NCBI GenBank assembly: GCA_965153355.1
Contig: OZ231126.1
Location: forward strand, 3,844,001-3,908,000
Source: Flaccisagitta enflata
Lineage: Eukaryota > Chaetognatha > Sagittoidea > Aphragmophora
Direction: 5' to 3'
DNA length: 64,000 bases
Positions 47,616 through 58,216 of this stretch are shown here, one piece after another (position 1 is the first letter of the stretch; each line of letters begins with the position of its first letter). The translations under genes were made by a program, and so were the position numbers. The notes beneath the pieces are model-generated. The model worked only from the letters and a program-made list of their open reading frames with translations. It did not search any database and was not told the origin of the DNA.

Positions 47616-47812
47616 TTTTTAGTCGCGTGCACGCGACTCTACAACCCGCTTTGTCCGTCGGTCGGTCGATTGGTCGGTCGGTCACACTTTACTTTTATTT
47701 ATGATTTTATTTCTTTGACCTCACTGCTCCTGCCCAAATGTTCTGGTGACCTCAAATATGGCCCCTGCCCACCCGCACGCGACTTTGGTAGCCGTGTATC
47801 CGGCCTTGTTTG
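47616..47812 (-). repeat. short hairpin-ended dispersed element (subfamily A)
   Basis: Minus-strand head AACAAGGCCGGATACACGGC and tail GGGTTGTAGAGTCGCGTGCA then CGCGACT and an A-run. Internal CCGACCGACC run. Perfect terminal stem. Confidence 0.8.
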
Positions 47813-48505
47813 CTTTTAGGCCGGTAGGCTGGTTAGGTGGTAAGTTGGTTAGGCCGGTTAGCATGCTCAAATACAAATAAATCACAGACATGTGTTGAGT
47901 CCTTCCATTTAGAGACTGCATACCAAACTTCGACGTAATTGGTTGAAAAATGCCAAAGATATGCACGACGCATAACGCTTTGTCACAAATTATATGATTT
48001 TCTCCCCCATAGAGTATCAAAACAGTTCATTTTAGGATCAAATTGTCAATTCAGTGTCAAATTGTCTTTCACTAGTTAACTCATATTTGTTGATTTAGCA
48101 CTACTAAAAATATCTATTTCCAAATTTTCTTTTTTCCCACTAAGGTCCCCATCCCCCAGTAGGGGGGGGTTAACAACCATGAAAACCCCTGAAACAGATT
48201 TAAAAATTTGAATCAATCAAATGTTCTTTTACTGATGTGACACTTTTGATCATTCTCCTTATTACCTTACTGTACGTCTTTTCCCTTGCAAAGTGGATCT
48301 TCACATCATGCTCCATCACATATAACAGCCTTACTCGCTGTCCTTACCTTTGTTCAACTGGACTTTAAGCTCCTCACATTCCTTCTGTGCATCCCACCAA
48401 AGCATCTTTTCCGCCTATTTAATGTAAGTCAGCAAGATGGTATATCAGTCAGCAAGATGTTAAACAAGCTTGGGTCTGCTAATCTACAGGGAAAGATATC
48501 CCGGA
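47813..48505. other. intergenic, nothing recognised
   Basis: TTTAGGCCGGTAGGCTGGTT modules at 47815-47865; otherwise AT-rich with no gene. Confidence 0.35.
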
Positions 48506-48509
48506 CATG

Positions 48510-48734
48510 GACAATAACACATGGCCCACAATTAGGCGAAAACACAGAGGTGCAAAAGGTACGGAAACCATACTTCTAGTCGGCCCAGTGTGATGAAATA
48601 TTTTACTGTAGTGGTCTAAAGGCTTTGGGACAATACAGTTAAATTCTCATCTCACTGGGCGAGTTAGAAGTATTTTTTCCATGCATTTTATGCCTATATG
48701 TTTCTCCGCCTGGTTGTGGGACATGTGTTATTAT
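48510..48734. repeat. inverted repeat (small foldback)
   Basis: 48510-48604 and 48640-48734 are inverted copies (ACAATAACACATGGCCCACA, inverse at 48712-48731). Confidence 0.65.
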
Positions 48735-48944
48735 CACCCATTTAGGAAATTTTGAATAATCTACACCTTTAACACGAAGGGCAAAATAGGACGAGCTCCA
48801 TTTGATCATTTGAATAAACAAGCCCAAGCGGGCAACAATGCGTCCGTGTGTATTGAATTTGACGCTAAACATTGGAGAATTGTGAGATATTTGGGGACAG
48901 ATGGGGGCGGTTTCATGACAGATCACCCAAACTGAAAACCCTAA

Positions 48945-49030
48945 AAAAGCTTCAAAATTACAGTCCCCGACTGGGGACTGTAATTTTTGAAGCTTTCTCG
49001 TCGCGTAAACGCGACTCGAGAGATACACTA
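48945..49030 (+). repeat. hairpin module, copy 1
   Basis: AGCTTCAAAATTACAGTCCC, an internal hairpin GTCCCC-GACT-GGGGAC, then GTCGCGTAAACGCGAC (49000-49015), then AGATACACTAC and an A-run. Confidence 0.65.
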
Positions 49031-49063
<33 letters not shown>

Positions 49064-49274
49064 CAAAAAGAAAAAAAAAAATTTTTTTCAAAAAAAAAAT
49101 TTCAAAAAAAAAAATTTCAAAAAAAAAAAAAAAAAAAAAAAAATAATTGATGTCCATGACGGGATACCTTAAAGTCCATGACGGCATATCTTAAAGTCCA
49201 TGACGGCACACCTTGAACATTAAACACTGAAGTCCGAGAAGGCAAACCTTGGTCCTTGGAGTCCTTGACGGCAA

Positions 49275-49275
<1 letters not shown>
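49031..49275. repeat. A-run, AAATTTC-rich tract and a short GTCCATGACGG repeat
   Basis: 49031-49060 poly(A), 49061-49143 A-rich with AAATTTC, and 49149-49275 about five copies of a 23-bp module AAAGTCCATGACGGCATATC. Confidence 0.8.

Positions 49276-49277
<2 letters not shown>

Positions 49278-49359
<82 letters not shown>
49278..49359. repeat. (TG)n microsatellite
   Basis: About 82 bp of uninterrupted TG. Confidence 0.95.
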
Positions 49360-49360
<1 letters not shown>

Positions 49361-49364
49361 CCCC

Positions 49365-49640
49365 ACAACAATAATATATTACTACATAAATAAGTTATCT
49401 CATAAACCAGACTTCAGATTTAAATCGAATTTTGCAGGAGCTGTTTAATTGACATCATTTATCTGTTTACTAAGTTTTAAAAAAATTCATAAACTTTTAC
49501 TATCCTTTGCCCATGAAAACTGCTTAAGTCCTAGTAACATATTACTACATAAATAAGCTAATATCTCATAAACCAGGCTTCAGATTTAATTCGAATTTTG
49601 CAGGGGTTGTTTATTTACTATCCTCTACTTGTATACCAAA
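49365..49640. repeat. tandem 150-170-bp repeat, first units
   Basis: Units contain ATTACTACATAAATAAG, CTCATAAACCAG, CTTCAGATTTAA, CGAATTTTGCAGG and TTTACTATCCT. More units follow at 50540-50690 and 51840-52905. Confidence 0.75.
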
Positions 49641-49646
49641 TTAAAA

Positions 49647-49730
49647 AAAGCTTCAAAATTACAGTCCCCAATTTTTGAAGCTTTCTGGTTGCGTAAACGC
49701 AACTCGATGAGATACACGACAAAACAGCAA
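49647..49730 (+). repeat. hairpin module, copy 2
   Basis: Same order as 48945-49030 but without the inner GACTGGGGACTGT and with GTTGCGTAAACGCAAC (49688-49703): both stem strands changed together. Confidence 0.65.
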
Positions 49731-50033
49731 TTCCAAAAAAAAATATTCAGTATTGTTTTAATGATGACAAAACTTGATAATGATAACAATAGTGGATGAT
49801 GATGATGACAACAATGAATGATAATGACAACAAAAATCTTTAAAAAGATATTCAAAATTTTTTTCAAAAAAATTTTCAAAAAAAAATTTTTTTAAAATTT
49901 TTTTCTTTTAAGTTTTCAAAAAAATTTTTTTAAAATTTTCAAAAAAATTTTCAAAAAAATTTTCAAAAATTTTTAAAAAAAATTCTTTAAATATTTTTCA
50001 AAAAAAATTTTCAAAATTTTTTCAAAAAAATGA

Positions 50034-50480
50034 AGTAGTCAAGGATGATGACAGTAGTTGAAGATGATGACAGTAGATAAAGATGATGACAGTAGTTGAA
50101 GATGATGACAGTAGTTGAAGATGATGACAGTAGTTGAAGATGATGACAGTAGTTGAAGATGATGACAGTAGTTGAAGATGATGACAGTAGTTGAAGATGA
50201 TGACAGTAGTTGAAGATGATGACAGTAGTTGAAGATGATGACAGTAGTTGAAGATGATGACAGTAGTTGAAGATGATGACAGTAGTTGAAGATGATGACA
50301 GTAGTTGAAGATGATGACAGTAGTTGAAGATGAGGACAGTAGTTGAAGATGAGGACAGTAATTGAAGATGATGACAGTAGTTGAAGATGATGACAGTAGT
50401 TGAAGATGATGACAGTAGTTGAAGATGATGACAGTAGTTGAAGATGATGACAGTAGTGGAAGATAGTGACAGTAGTGGAA
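50034..50480. repeat. 19-bp minisatellite, unit GATGATGACAGTAGTTGAA
   Basis: About 23 copies, nearly perfect. Because 19 is not a multiple of three, the open frame across it repeats every 19 residues and is not a gene. Confidence 0.95.
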
Positions 50481-50539
50481 GATAGTAAAGAAAAATCAGA
50501 ATGTAATAAATGAGCAAGTAAAAGAATTTATCAACTCCA

Positions 50540-50690
50540 ATCCTCTATATAAATCCCCTAAGTCCTAGTAACATATTACTACATTAATAAGCTAATATCT
50601 TATAAACCAGACTTCAGATTTAATTCAAATTTTGCAGGGGCTGTTCAATTAATATCCTTTACTTGTATACCAAATTAAAAAAAAATTCAC
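50540..50690. repeat. unit of the 150-170-bp tandem repeat
   Basis: AACATATTACTACATTAATA and CTTATAAACCAGACTTCAGA blocks as in the other units; it ends where the 1.15-kb repeat begins. Confidence 0.7.
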
Positions 50691-50693
50691 ATA

Positions 50694-51845
50694 AGACATC
50701 ATGAACCATATCTTGACACTCTTGTTCCATCACTTTTTTGCACCATTTTTTCCATAAAATTATCCATTTTTGACCAAAAATCTGTTATGACATGTGCCAT
50801 GTGAGCCCATCCATACTATTTTAAAGAATCAGTCTTCAAATTGCATGCTTTGTACAGTAAAATGATCTTAAAATGGCAAAATTTTCAAGCAAAATCATAG
50901 AAAAGAGTAAGAATTATTTTAAAGAGGAATCTTTACTGTATTATTACCGACACAGTTTGTATAATATGGTCAAATTTTTTTTGAGAGGCTGTTCATATCT
51001 ATCTGACACTGGTATAAAACTTTTTTGCCATATGATTTTTAGCATTTTGGATGTCTTTGTCAAGTACCTTTTAAAAAATGTCAGCTGACAATTGAATTTC
51101 AAAAAATAGGATATTTTATTTTGAAAAATTCATTTAGGGTACTTCCCATTGGAGTAAAGTCATGAAATTTGAATGGTAGTCAAAGGAAGCATTTAACCTT
51201 AAGCATTTCAAATTTCTTAACAATCGGTGGATTTAAAGTATCAATTTTGTAAGTTTTTCTATTCCAAATTGCGAAATTTGAAATTTTTGAAAAAAACATT
51301 TTTCATCCCCTAAATAACAAATCTTGAACATGGATGAATATTTTGCATTTTTAAAAACATCAGACCCGAGATAATGTAATTTGCTAGGGTCTGATGTTTT
51401 TGGTCTTTCCAATTTTTCAATTTCTATGCAAATTTGTTATTTAGGGTGCACCTATGTCAGATTCAACAGAAATATGAAAAAAAGGACGTTTTTTGTTTAG
51501 AGTTTTAAATGGGGCACTTCCTGGTGAAGAAAAGTCATGAAATTTTTATGGTAGTTAAATGAAGCACCAAACCACCTGCATCTTAATTTTCATTACTAGA
51601 AGACAATTTTTAATATCTGTTTATGAATTTTTAAATTCTTATTTATGAAATTTATGAAATTAGTCATTTTTAAAAGAAAAATCACTACTTTTTAATTCTG
51701 ATGATATTTTGCATCAATTTTCTCTGTTAACTACTCAAAATGACATATATTATCAGGTGAATTATTTGTTTTTGTTAGAAAACATGGTGATTTTTTTGCT
51801 CTTGGCGAAACTGAAGTGTCACAATAATTTTCATTGTGTCATAAC
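50694..51845 (+). repeat. 1.15-kb dispersed repeat, copy 2
   Basis: Colinear with 29797-30962. It sits between units of the 150-170-bp tandem array, so it inserted there or is the seed of that array. Confidence 0.75.
50873..51088 (+). other. conserved small ORF in the 1.15-kb repeat, copy 2
   Basis: 71 codons, MAKFSSKIIEKSKNYFKE at the start and KLFCHMIFSILD near the end. Seven codons longer than copy 1, because copy 1 stops at TAA after VLVK. Function unknown. Confidence 0.3.
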
Positions 51846-52905
51846 TTTACTACCCTTTGCCTATGTAAATTGCCTAAGTCCTAGCAACATACTACTACAT
51901 AAATAAGCTAATATCTCATAAACCAGACTTCAGATTTAATTCGAATTTTGCAGGGGTTGTTTATTTACTACCCTCTACTTGTACACTAAATTAAAAAAAA
52001 TTCACATACATTTACTACCCTTTGCCTATGTAAATTGCCTAAGTCCTTACAACATACTACTACATAAATAAGCTAATATCTCATAAACCAGACTTCAGAT
52101 TAATTTTGAATTTTGCAGGGGTTGTTTATTTACTACCCTCTACTTGTATACCAAATTAAAAAAAAATTCACATACATTTACTACCCTCCACCTATGTAAA
52201 CCACAGAAGTCCCAGCTAAATATTACTACAAAAATAATAGGCAAAGGGTAGTAAAAGTTAATGAATTTTTTTGAAAATTGGTACACAAGCTCCTATTGAC
52301 CTATAAACAACACCAGCAAAGTTTTATGAACTTCTGAAGTCTGGATCAAAAGATATGAGAAGGTTTTAAACGAACAAACAAACGAACGAACAGACAACGC
52401 ATCACTGCTATCACATAGTCACCGACAAAAACTGTTCGTCGGGGACAAAAAAATTCATAAACTTTTACTACCCTTTGCCTATGTAAACTGCCTAAGTCCT
52501 AGTAATATATTACTACATAAATAAGCTAATATCTTATAAACCAGGCTTCAGATTTAATTCGAATTTTGCAGGGGTGGTTTATTTACTATCCTCTACTTGT
52601 ATACCAAATAAGAAAAAAATTCACATACTTTTACTACCCTCTACCTATGTAAACCACCTAAGTCCCAGCTAAATATTACTACAAAAATAATAGGCAAAGG
52701 GTAGTAAAAGTTTGTGAATTTTTCTGAAAATTGGTACACAAGCTCCCATTGACATAATAATAACACTGGTAAAGTTTCATGAACTTCTGAAGTCTGGATC
52801 AAAAGATATGAGAAGGTTTTGCACAGACACAGACAAAGACAGACTAGCACAAACGGGCTATCTCATAGTCCACCGACGAAAACAGTTCGTCGGGGACAAA
52901 AAAAT
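51846..52905. repeat. tandem 150-170-bp repeats ending in hairpins
   Basis: About five units with the same blocks as 49365-49640. Two units end in CCGACGAAAACAGTTCGTCG (52873-52892) or its near-copy (52422-52442), each followed by GGGGAC and an A-run. Confidence 0.7.
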
Positions 52906-53395
52906 AGCATTTGCTCTGTTTTTTTTTCATAAAGGTAGCTCTTGGGGAGATATTCGAGAATCCCAAAGATTTTTGCTCTTGTACCCATATTTTGGGTTTT
53001 AGGGGTACCATTTTTTTTATTCTTGAATAAGAAACTACAAACATAGAAGAATATTTTTCTAATTATTTTTCCAAAAATTTCTACGCACTGGGTACCCCGC
53101 GGACTACCTTTAGGGGTAAAAACCCCCAAAATGATTTTTTTCGGTTAAATTTTTTTTCCAATAGATTCTTTGGGTTAATACAAGAAGATTGAAACCAAGA
53201 TTGTCCTTTTACTGTAAAAAATGGCTGAGATATAGCTATTTAAAGTACTGGGGGTACTCGGGGGGGGGGGGCAAAATTTCTAACTCCCCTAAAACCCAAA
53301 ATATGGGTCTTGAATATCTCTTCAAGGGCTGCCTTAACACCAAAAAATTGTTTTTTTAGGGTTTTCAGTTTTGGTGATCTGTCATGAAACCACCC

Positions 53396-54039
53396 ATGGA
53401 GGATCAGACGGATGAAACAACGGGTTAACGAGGCTCTCTAACGTTGGTCGATTGCTTGATTCAGTGTAGGATCTCTCCATAGCCTAAAACAGCTGAGAAA
53501 CAGCTTTTGCACAGGCGTAACTAACAGATGGACAAACAGATGAAGAAATGGACGGGTGGACGGATGGATGGAAAGACCTTATAGAGATGCAATCCGCATT
53601 TCAAAATCATTTCCAAGCACTTTTTATGGGTTTCATTTGCATAATTTGAGCCCAATTTACTTGGAAAATCGATATGGACTTGATTAGGGCAATCCGTCAT
53701 CAATGCTGTAGTTGTATAAAATGACTATGGAAGAAATTGTTCTCACAACTACAGCTATCAACTCTATACAACTACATTGATGACAAAGTCTCTAGATCAA
53801 GTCAAAATCAATTTTCTCAGTGGATGGGGCTATTATTATGCGGATGGAACATGAAAGGCGCTTGGAAGTAACTTTTTGTTTCAAATGCCCATATATTGCA
53901 CTAGATCAAATCGAAGATTTGCGATCTCGTAATAGTCAGGTAATAATGATATCTTCAGGTAATAAACATTTTACTTGTTAGGTAATGGTCAACATTCACA
54001 TTGGAGTTTGCTTAGTAATCCCAACGCACGTAAACTTAC
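53396..54039. other. intergenic, nothing secure
   Basis: 53525-53585 has GGACGGGTGGACGGATGGAT, then the CTTATAGAGATGCAATCCG hairpin tail. A short inverted pair GTAGTTGTATA/TATACAACTAC lies near 53708 and 53770. Confidence 0.4.
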
Positions 54040-54168
54040 ATTGGGAGTGGCTGCCATCCAGTAGCAATGGACGGTCCCATTTTCATCGTAATACCAGTAC
54101 CAGGGAATATTCTTGTAATTCGCCGGACAGAGAGGAGTAGAATATGGAGATTTATCGTCAAATTGGAG
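54040..54168 (-). CDS. candidate internal exon of an unrecognised gene
   Basis: Acceptor TTTCTTTCCAG|C and donor CCCAAT|GTAAGT, 43 codons with phase 0: LQFDDKSPYSTPLCPANYKN, then IPWYWYYDENGTVHCYWMAA, then TPN. Rich in Trp/Tyr with two Cys and an NGT glycosylation-type site, as in secreted proteins. The family is not recognised and partner exons were not found. Confidence 0.5.
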
Positions 54169-54550
54169 CTGGAAAGAAAATGGACAACTTGAATTCTCAA
54201 CAAACTCAACACGTTTCCGTGAACCAAATCGCCCAATCCGGTCCGCCATTCATCCAGAGCATGAATCAGAGATGCAGATTCTTTGTCTAGCTACTCTGCC
54301 ACTGCGAGTGACCCCTTCAAGTGACCAAGTGGCGTGAACACGGAATACGATCTAAGGAGTAACGTCATGCCCATGGACAATAGTACATTTCAACCCAAAA
54401 AATTGGAATAGGGACAAGAGCCTTTGGAGCTCTTACTGGTGTGCAATGCGCACCCTTCACAGCTATCCTTAGAATTATCACAAATCCATCTTAACCCCTA
54501 CCAAATGCACATGCAAATGAAGATTACTCAACAGGTCGCCCAAGGGCAAT
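54169..54550. other. intergenic or intron, nothing recognised
   Basis: No repeat or gene beyond the exon described. Confidence 0.35.
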
Positions 54551-55035
54551 ATGTGGTCAGCGATACCCGTTGCCCGGCTTTGCATGATTGTAAATTGGAA
54601 TAAGAGGCAGGGCAGCGGCCCCGAAGGGGACGAAGTCCTGTAGAACACAGGTGACTTTCGTTCATTTGTCCGTCCATTCATTTGTCTGTCCACCCCCCCA
54701 GGCCCTCTCAGGCCTGAAATCTGCCATCTCAGGCCTAAAATCTGTCCTCTCAGGCCTGAAATCAGCCCTCTCAGGCCTTGAATCTGAAAGGGCAGATTTC
54801 AGGCGTGAGAGGGCAGATTTAAAGCCTGAGAGGGCAGATTTCAGGCCTGAGAGGGCAGATTCAAAGCCTGAGAGGGCAGAATTCAGGCCTGAGAGGGAAG
54901 ATTTTAGGCCTGAAAGGGAAGATTTCAGGCCTGAGAGGGCCTGGGGGGGGACGAACGAACAAACAAATAAACGGACGGACGGACAAACGAACAAAAGTCC
55001 CCTGTGTTCTACAGGACTTCGTCCACTTTGGGGCC
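54551..55035. mobile_element. palindromic element with a mirrored 21-bp minisatellite
   Basis: Outer arms: GGGCAGCGGCCCC then GACGAAGTCCTGTAGAACAC (54612-54650) and the inverse at about 54998-55030. Further in, GTCCGTCCATTCATTTGTC-type sequence pairs with GACGGACGGACAAAC. The centre has about four copies of CTCTCAGGCCTGAAATCTGCC on one strand followed by about eight of its reverse complement. The left flank shares GTGGTCAGCGATACCCGTTG with the insert at 12737. Confidence 0.7.
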
Positions 55036-55039
55036 GCTG

Positions 55040-55170
55040 CCCAAAAAGCGCTCGGTGGATGATTTTATTTGGGCTAGTTCCATGTTATCACACCCCAACA
55101 CTTCACAAAAATGCAGAGAAACCCACTGTTGTATGATTTTTCACTCAGATTTTCATTAAAAGCACAGTGC
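55040..55170. repeat. end fragment of the 42745-43480 foldback family
   Basis: AAAAAGCGCTCGGTGGATGA, then AACCCACTGTTGTATGATTT, TTCACTCAGA and AAAGCACAGTG match the right arm of that element in order. Confidence 0.6.
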
Positions 55171-55598
55171 ACCAGGCGTGAATATACTTGAACCATCCCC
55201 TCTCCTGTTACCCACTCGTCGCCAGACTTCATTTCATCTTCTTTGGGGGGGTCGGTATCAACCGTGTTTGGAAAAAAACATATGACCAGGCCGTACACAA
55301 TAACAAATCAACTTAATTACTCGAAGGAAAAATTCATGAGACTTCACTATTTCGGTTGTGCCAACCCTACCTTTCCCATAGTAAAGTATAGGAGCTTCCT
55401 CTTCCTCTTCCTTCTCCCTATTTATTACAATGTAAATAAGGGGTGTGGCACGACTATAAATGATATGATGCGACCCCATTGTCCTTTTGCATGCGTTTAT
55501 TGGGAAAAAGTCGAAGTCAGTCTTCGACTTTTTAACATATTCGAGAGCAGGGGCGTATTTGACGGGGCGTCAGGGGCACAAAACCCATCGGGGCACAA
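55171..55598. other. intergenic, nothing recognised
   Basis: The frame 55243-55602 is not protein-like. AGGGGCGTATTTGACGGGGC near 55551 recurs inverted near 56181-56195 (GCCCCTG side), so the GA run between them may sit inside a repeat. Confidence 0.35.
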
Positions 55599-56380
<782 letters not shown>

Positions 56381-56399
56381 TTTATGATTTTAAGTATGA

Positions 56400-57183
56400 T
56401 CAATAAGGAATGTATCTATGTTTGTTTGAGCATGGAAATACAAGAAAAGAATATGTTAATTTCAGCAAACCATCAAAAGATAAAAAAGGGGATGAGTGGG
56501 ATTTGGAAATTGATGGCAGGCAAATTCTTGAAGTGGACAGTGGCAAGTTCCTGGGGGTGTATATTGATAAACAGATCTCCTGGCGGGTGCATATTGGTAA
56601 GATCGTAACTGTTGGTATAATTGGAAGAGCCAGGAGGTTTATGGGTGGGCATCAATTGTTTCTTTTGTATAACACAATGGTCCTCCCCCACCTTCAATAC
56701 TGTTTGATTAATTGGGGTAATTTTAGGGGGGATAGAAACATAGGGTTAAGGGATCGGTTATTGTCCCTTCAGAAATGTTTGGTTAGAATAATCTGTGGTG
56801 CAAGTCACATCTCCCATGCTGACCCTTTGTTTGCCCGGTTGAATACACTCAAGGTGGACGACCAATTCACCCAGAGTGTTAGGATTTTTTCGTATAAAAT
56901 GTCCAGGGGTTTGCTACCAGGGGGAATGACTGCCTTTTTAGATAAAGTAGATCATGGTCACTTGACCAGAGGGGCAAAAAATAACTTTTTTGTTAGTCAT
57001 TCAGATCGTAGGTCAATTAGGAGTGTTGCCCCTCAGGTAAGGAATTCTCTGCAAATAGGAATAAAACAGTCTCCTAGCATTGCCTCTTTCAAGGACAGGT
57101 CCAAGTTGGACCTTTTGGCCCCTTATGGGCATTTCTCGTGCTCCGCTCTTGGCTGCCGCTCTTGCGCTGGCTTGCCCGGGTGA
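56400..57183 (+). pseudogene. 3' fragment of a second LINE (RT thumb and C-terminal region)
   Basis: A frame open to the TGA at 57181-57183 contains KFLGVYIDKQISWRVHIGKI, YNTMVLPHLQYCLINWGN, LLSLQKCLVRIICGASHISH, DPLFARLNTLKV and a Cys-rich end. This matches the region just after the RT palm in jockey/CR1-type LINEs. The palm itself is missing, so it is a 5'-truncated copy. The protein tail is intact, with no frameshift. Confidence 0.75.
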
Positions 57184-57660
57184 CTTTTTGTTTGGTTTTG
57201 CCTTTTGGGCCCTTTGGCCTACGGCTTTTGGCCTTTGCCTTTTTGCCTTTTGGTTTTTTGCCTTTTGGCCGGTTGCCGTTTGGTTTTTTGACTTTGGGCC
57301 TTTTGCCTTTGGGCCTCTGGCCCTTGCCTTGTGGGTTTTTGCCTTCTGGCCTTTCGCCTCTGGCTTTTTTGCTTTCTGCCTTCTGGCCTTTGTGGGGATA
57401 TGTATGAGCGTGCAGTGGCTCTTTTGCTTGCCTTTTTCTTCCCTCTCTTCTTTCTTTTCTTCTCCATTGGTATCTTGGCTTTTTTTTTTTTTTTTTTTTT
57501 TGTACATATGTTGGGCCTCCTCTGCGGTCTTGTTTTCTCCTGGTTCTTCTGGATCCTGGTTGCCCTTTTTGGGCCTGTATAAATGTTGGGCATCTATGCC
57601 TTTCCTTGGTTTCCTGTTTTCGTGTTCCATATTTTTTGTCTTTTTCCCTCGTTTTCATTC
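57184..57660. repeat. LINE 3' region with degenerate TTTTGCCTTTTGGCC repeats and a T-run
   Basis: 57186-57400 is built from irregular 10-15-bp TTTGCCTTTTGGGCC-like units; a T-run lies at 57480-57500. The LTR element then interrupts the sequence at 57665. Confidence 0.6.
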
Positions 57661-57664
57661 TGCT

Positions 57665-58202
57665 TATAGAAACGCGACAAACAGACAAACAAACCCAAAA
57701 CTGGGCAGGGCATCGGGCAATGGCAGGAATACTCACGTCGTCTCTGAGGATACGGCTCTCTCCAAGATCTGCCACTGGGCAGGGACGTCCTCTACAACCC
57801 AAATGGCGATGAAGCGGGAAGGTCACCCACAAACAAACCTCCCCAAGCAAAAGCTGTAATGTCCGTAGACTTATCACTTACAGAGGCAGTTTCATATCTC
57901 TCTTTGGGCCTCTTTGGGCAAAATATCTCCACTAGAGTCTGGGCTGGAAAAATGGCACAAAAATCAGGATGATAGCATGAGGTCTTTATTGTAGCAGGGC
58001 AGCAGCAAGACCGAATATGAGAATGGACAATGTTCAAAGGTAGGGGATTGTAAGGGGGCAAATGTTGGGGAAGAGGAAGAGGACCCGTGGCGCCACCTGT
58101 AGGGACAAAAGGGAATCGATAAGAGGGCGCCAGTGTAGATCGGGCAAAAGAGCAAAAAAACATGATGGCGGATATGGGCTTTCAGTCTGTACGGGTTCAA
58201 CA
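57665..58202 (-). repeat. 3' LTR (538 bp)
   Basis: Identical by eye to 62809-63346 with an offset of 5,144 bp. Contains AATAAA on the minus strand (57985-57990) as the likely poly(A) signal. Starts TGTTGAACCC and ends TTTCTATA in element orientation (TG..TA rather than TG..CA). Confidence 0.95.
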
Positions 58203-58216
58203 CCCCTCCCCCTCCC
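58203..58216 (-). other. polypurine tract
   Basis: GGGAGGGGGAGGGG in element orientation, directly abutting the 3' LTR. It primes plus-strand DNA synthesis in LTR elements. Confidence 0.8.

Larger units (their letters stand above)
48906..53395. mobile_element. 4.5-kb repeat block bounded by a 42-bp inverted repeat
   Basis: GGCGGTTTCATGACAGATCA then CCCAAACTGAAAACCCTAAA (48906-48947) recurs inverted at about 53353-53395. Inside are microsatellites, two minisatellites, the tandem 150-170-bp array and the second 1.15-kb repeat. It may be one non-autonomous element grown by internal expansion, or two inverted copies of a short repeat. Confidence 0.4.

Noticed and set aside
50011-50517. 168-codon frame with repeating IIFNYCHHLQLLSSSSTTV
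   Set aside because: Direct translation of the 19-bp minisatellite; the 19-residue period equals three units.
54651-55136. 161-codon frame with ERADFRPERADSKPERAEF repeats
   Set aside because: Translation of the mirrored 21-bp minisatellite; open in both directions because 21 is a multiple of three.
57013-57630. 205-codon Lys/Ala/Pro-rich minus-strand frame resembling a histone H1-like tail
   Set aside because: It is the reverse of the TTTTGCCTTTTGGCC repeats after the LINE. Lys-Ala-Gln periodicity comes from the DNA repeat and it starts within the LINE reading frame.
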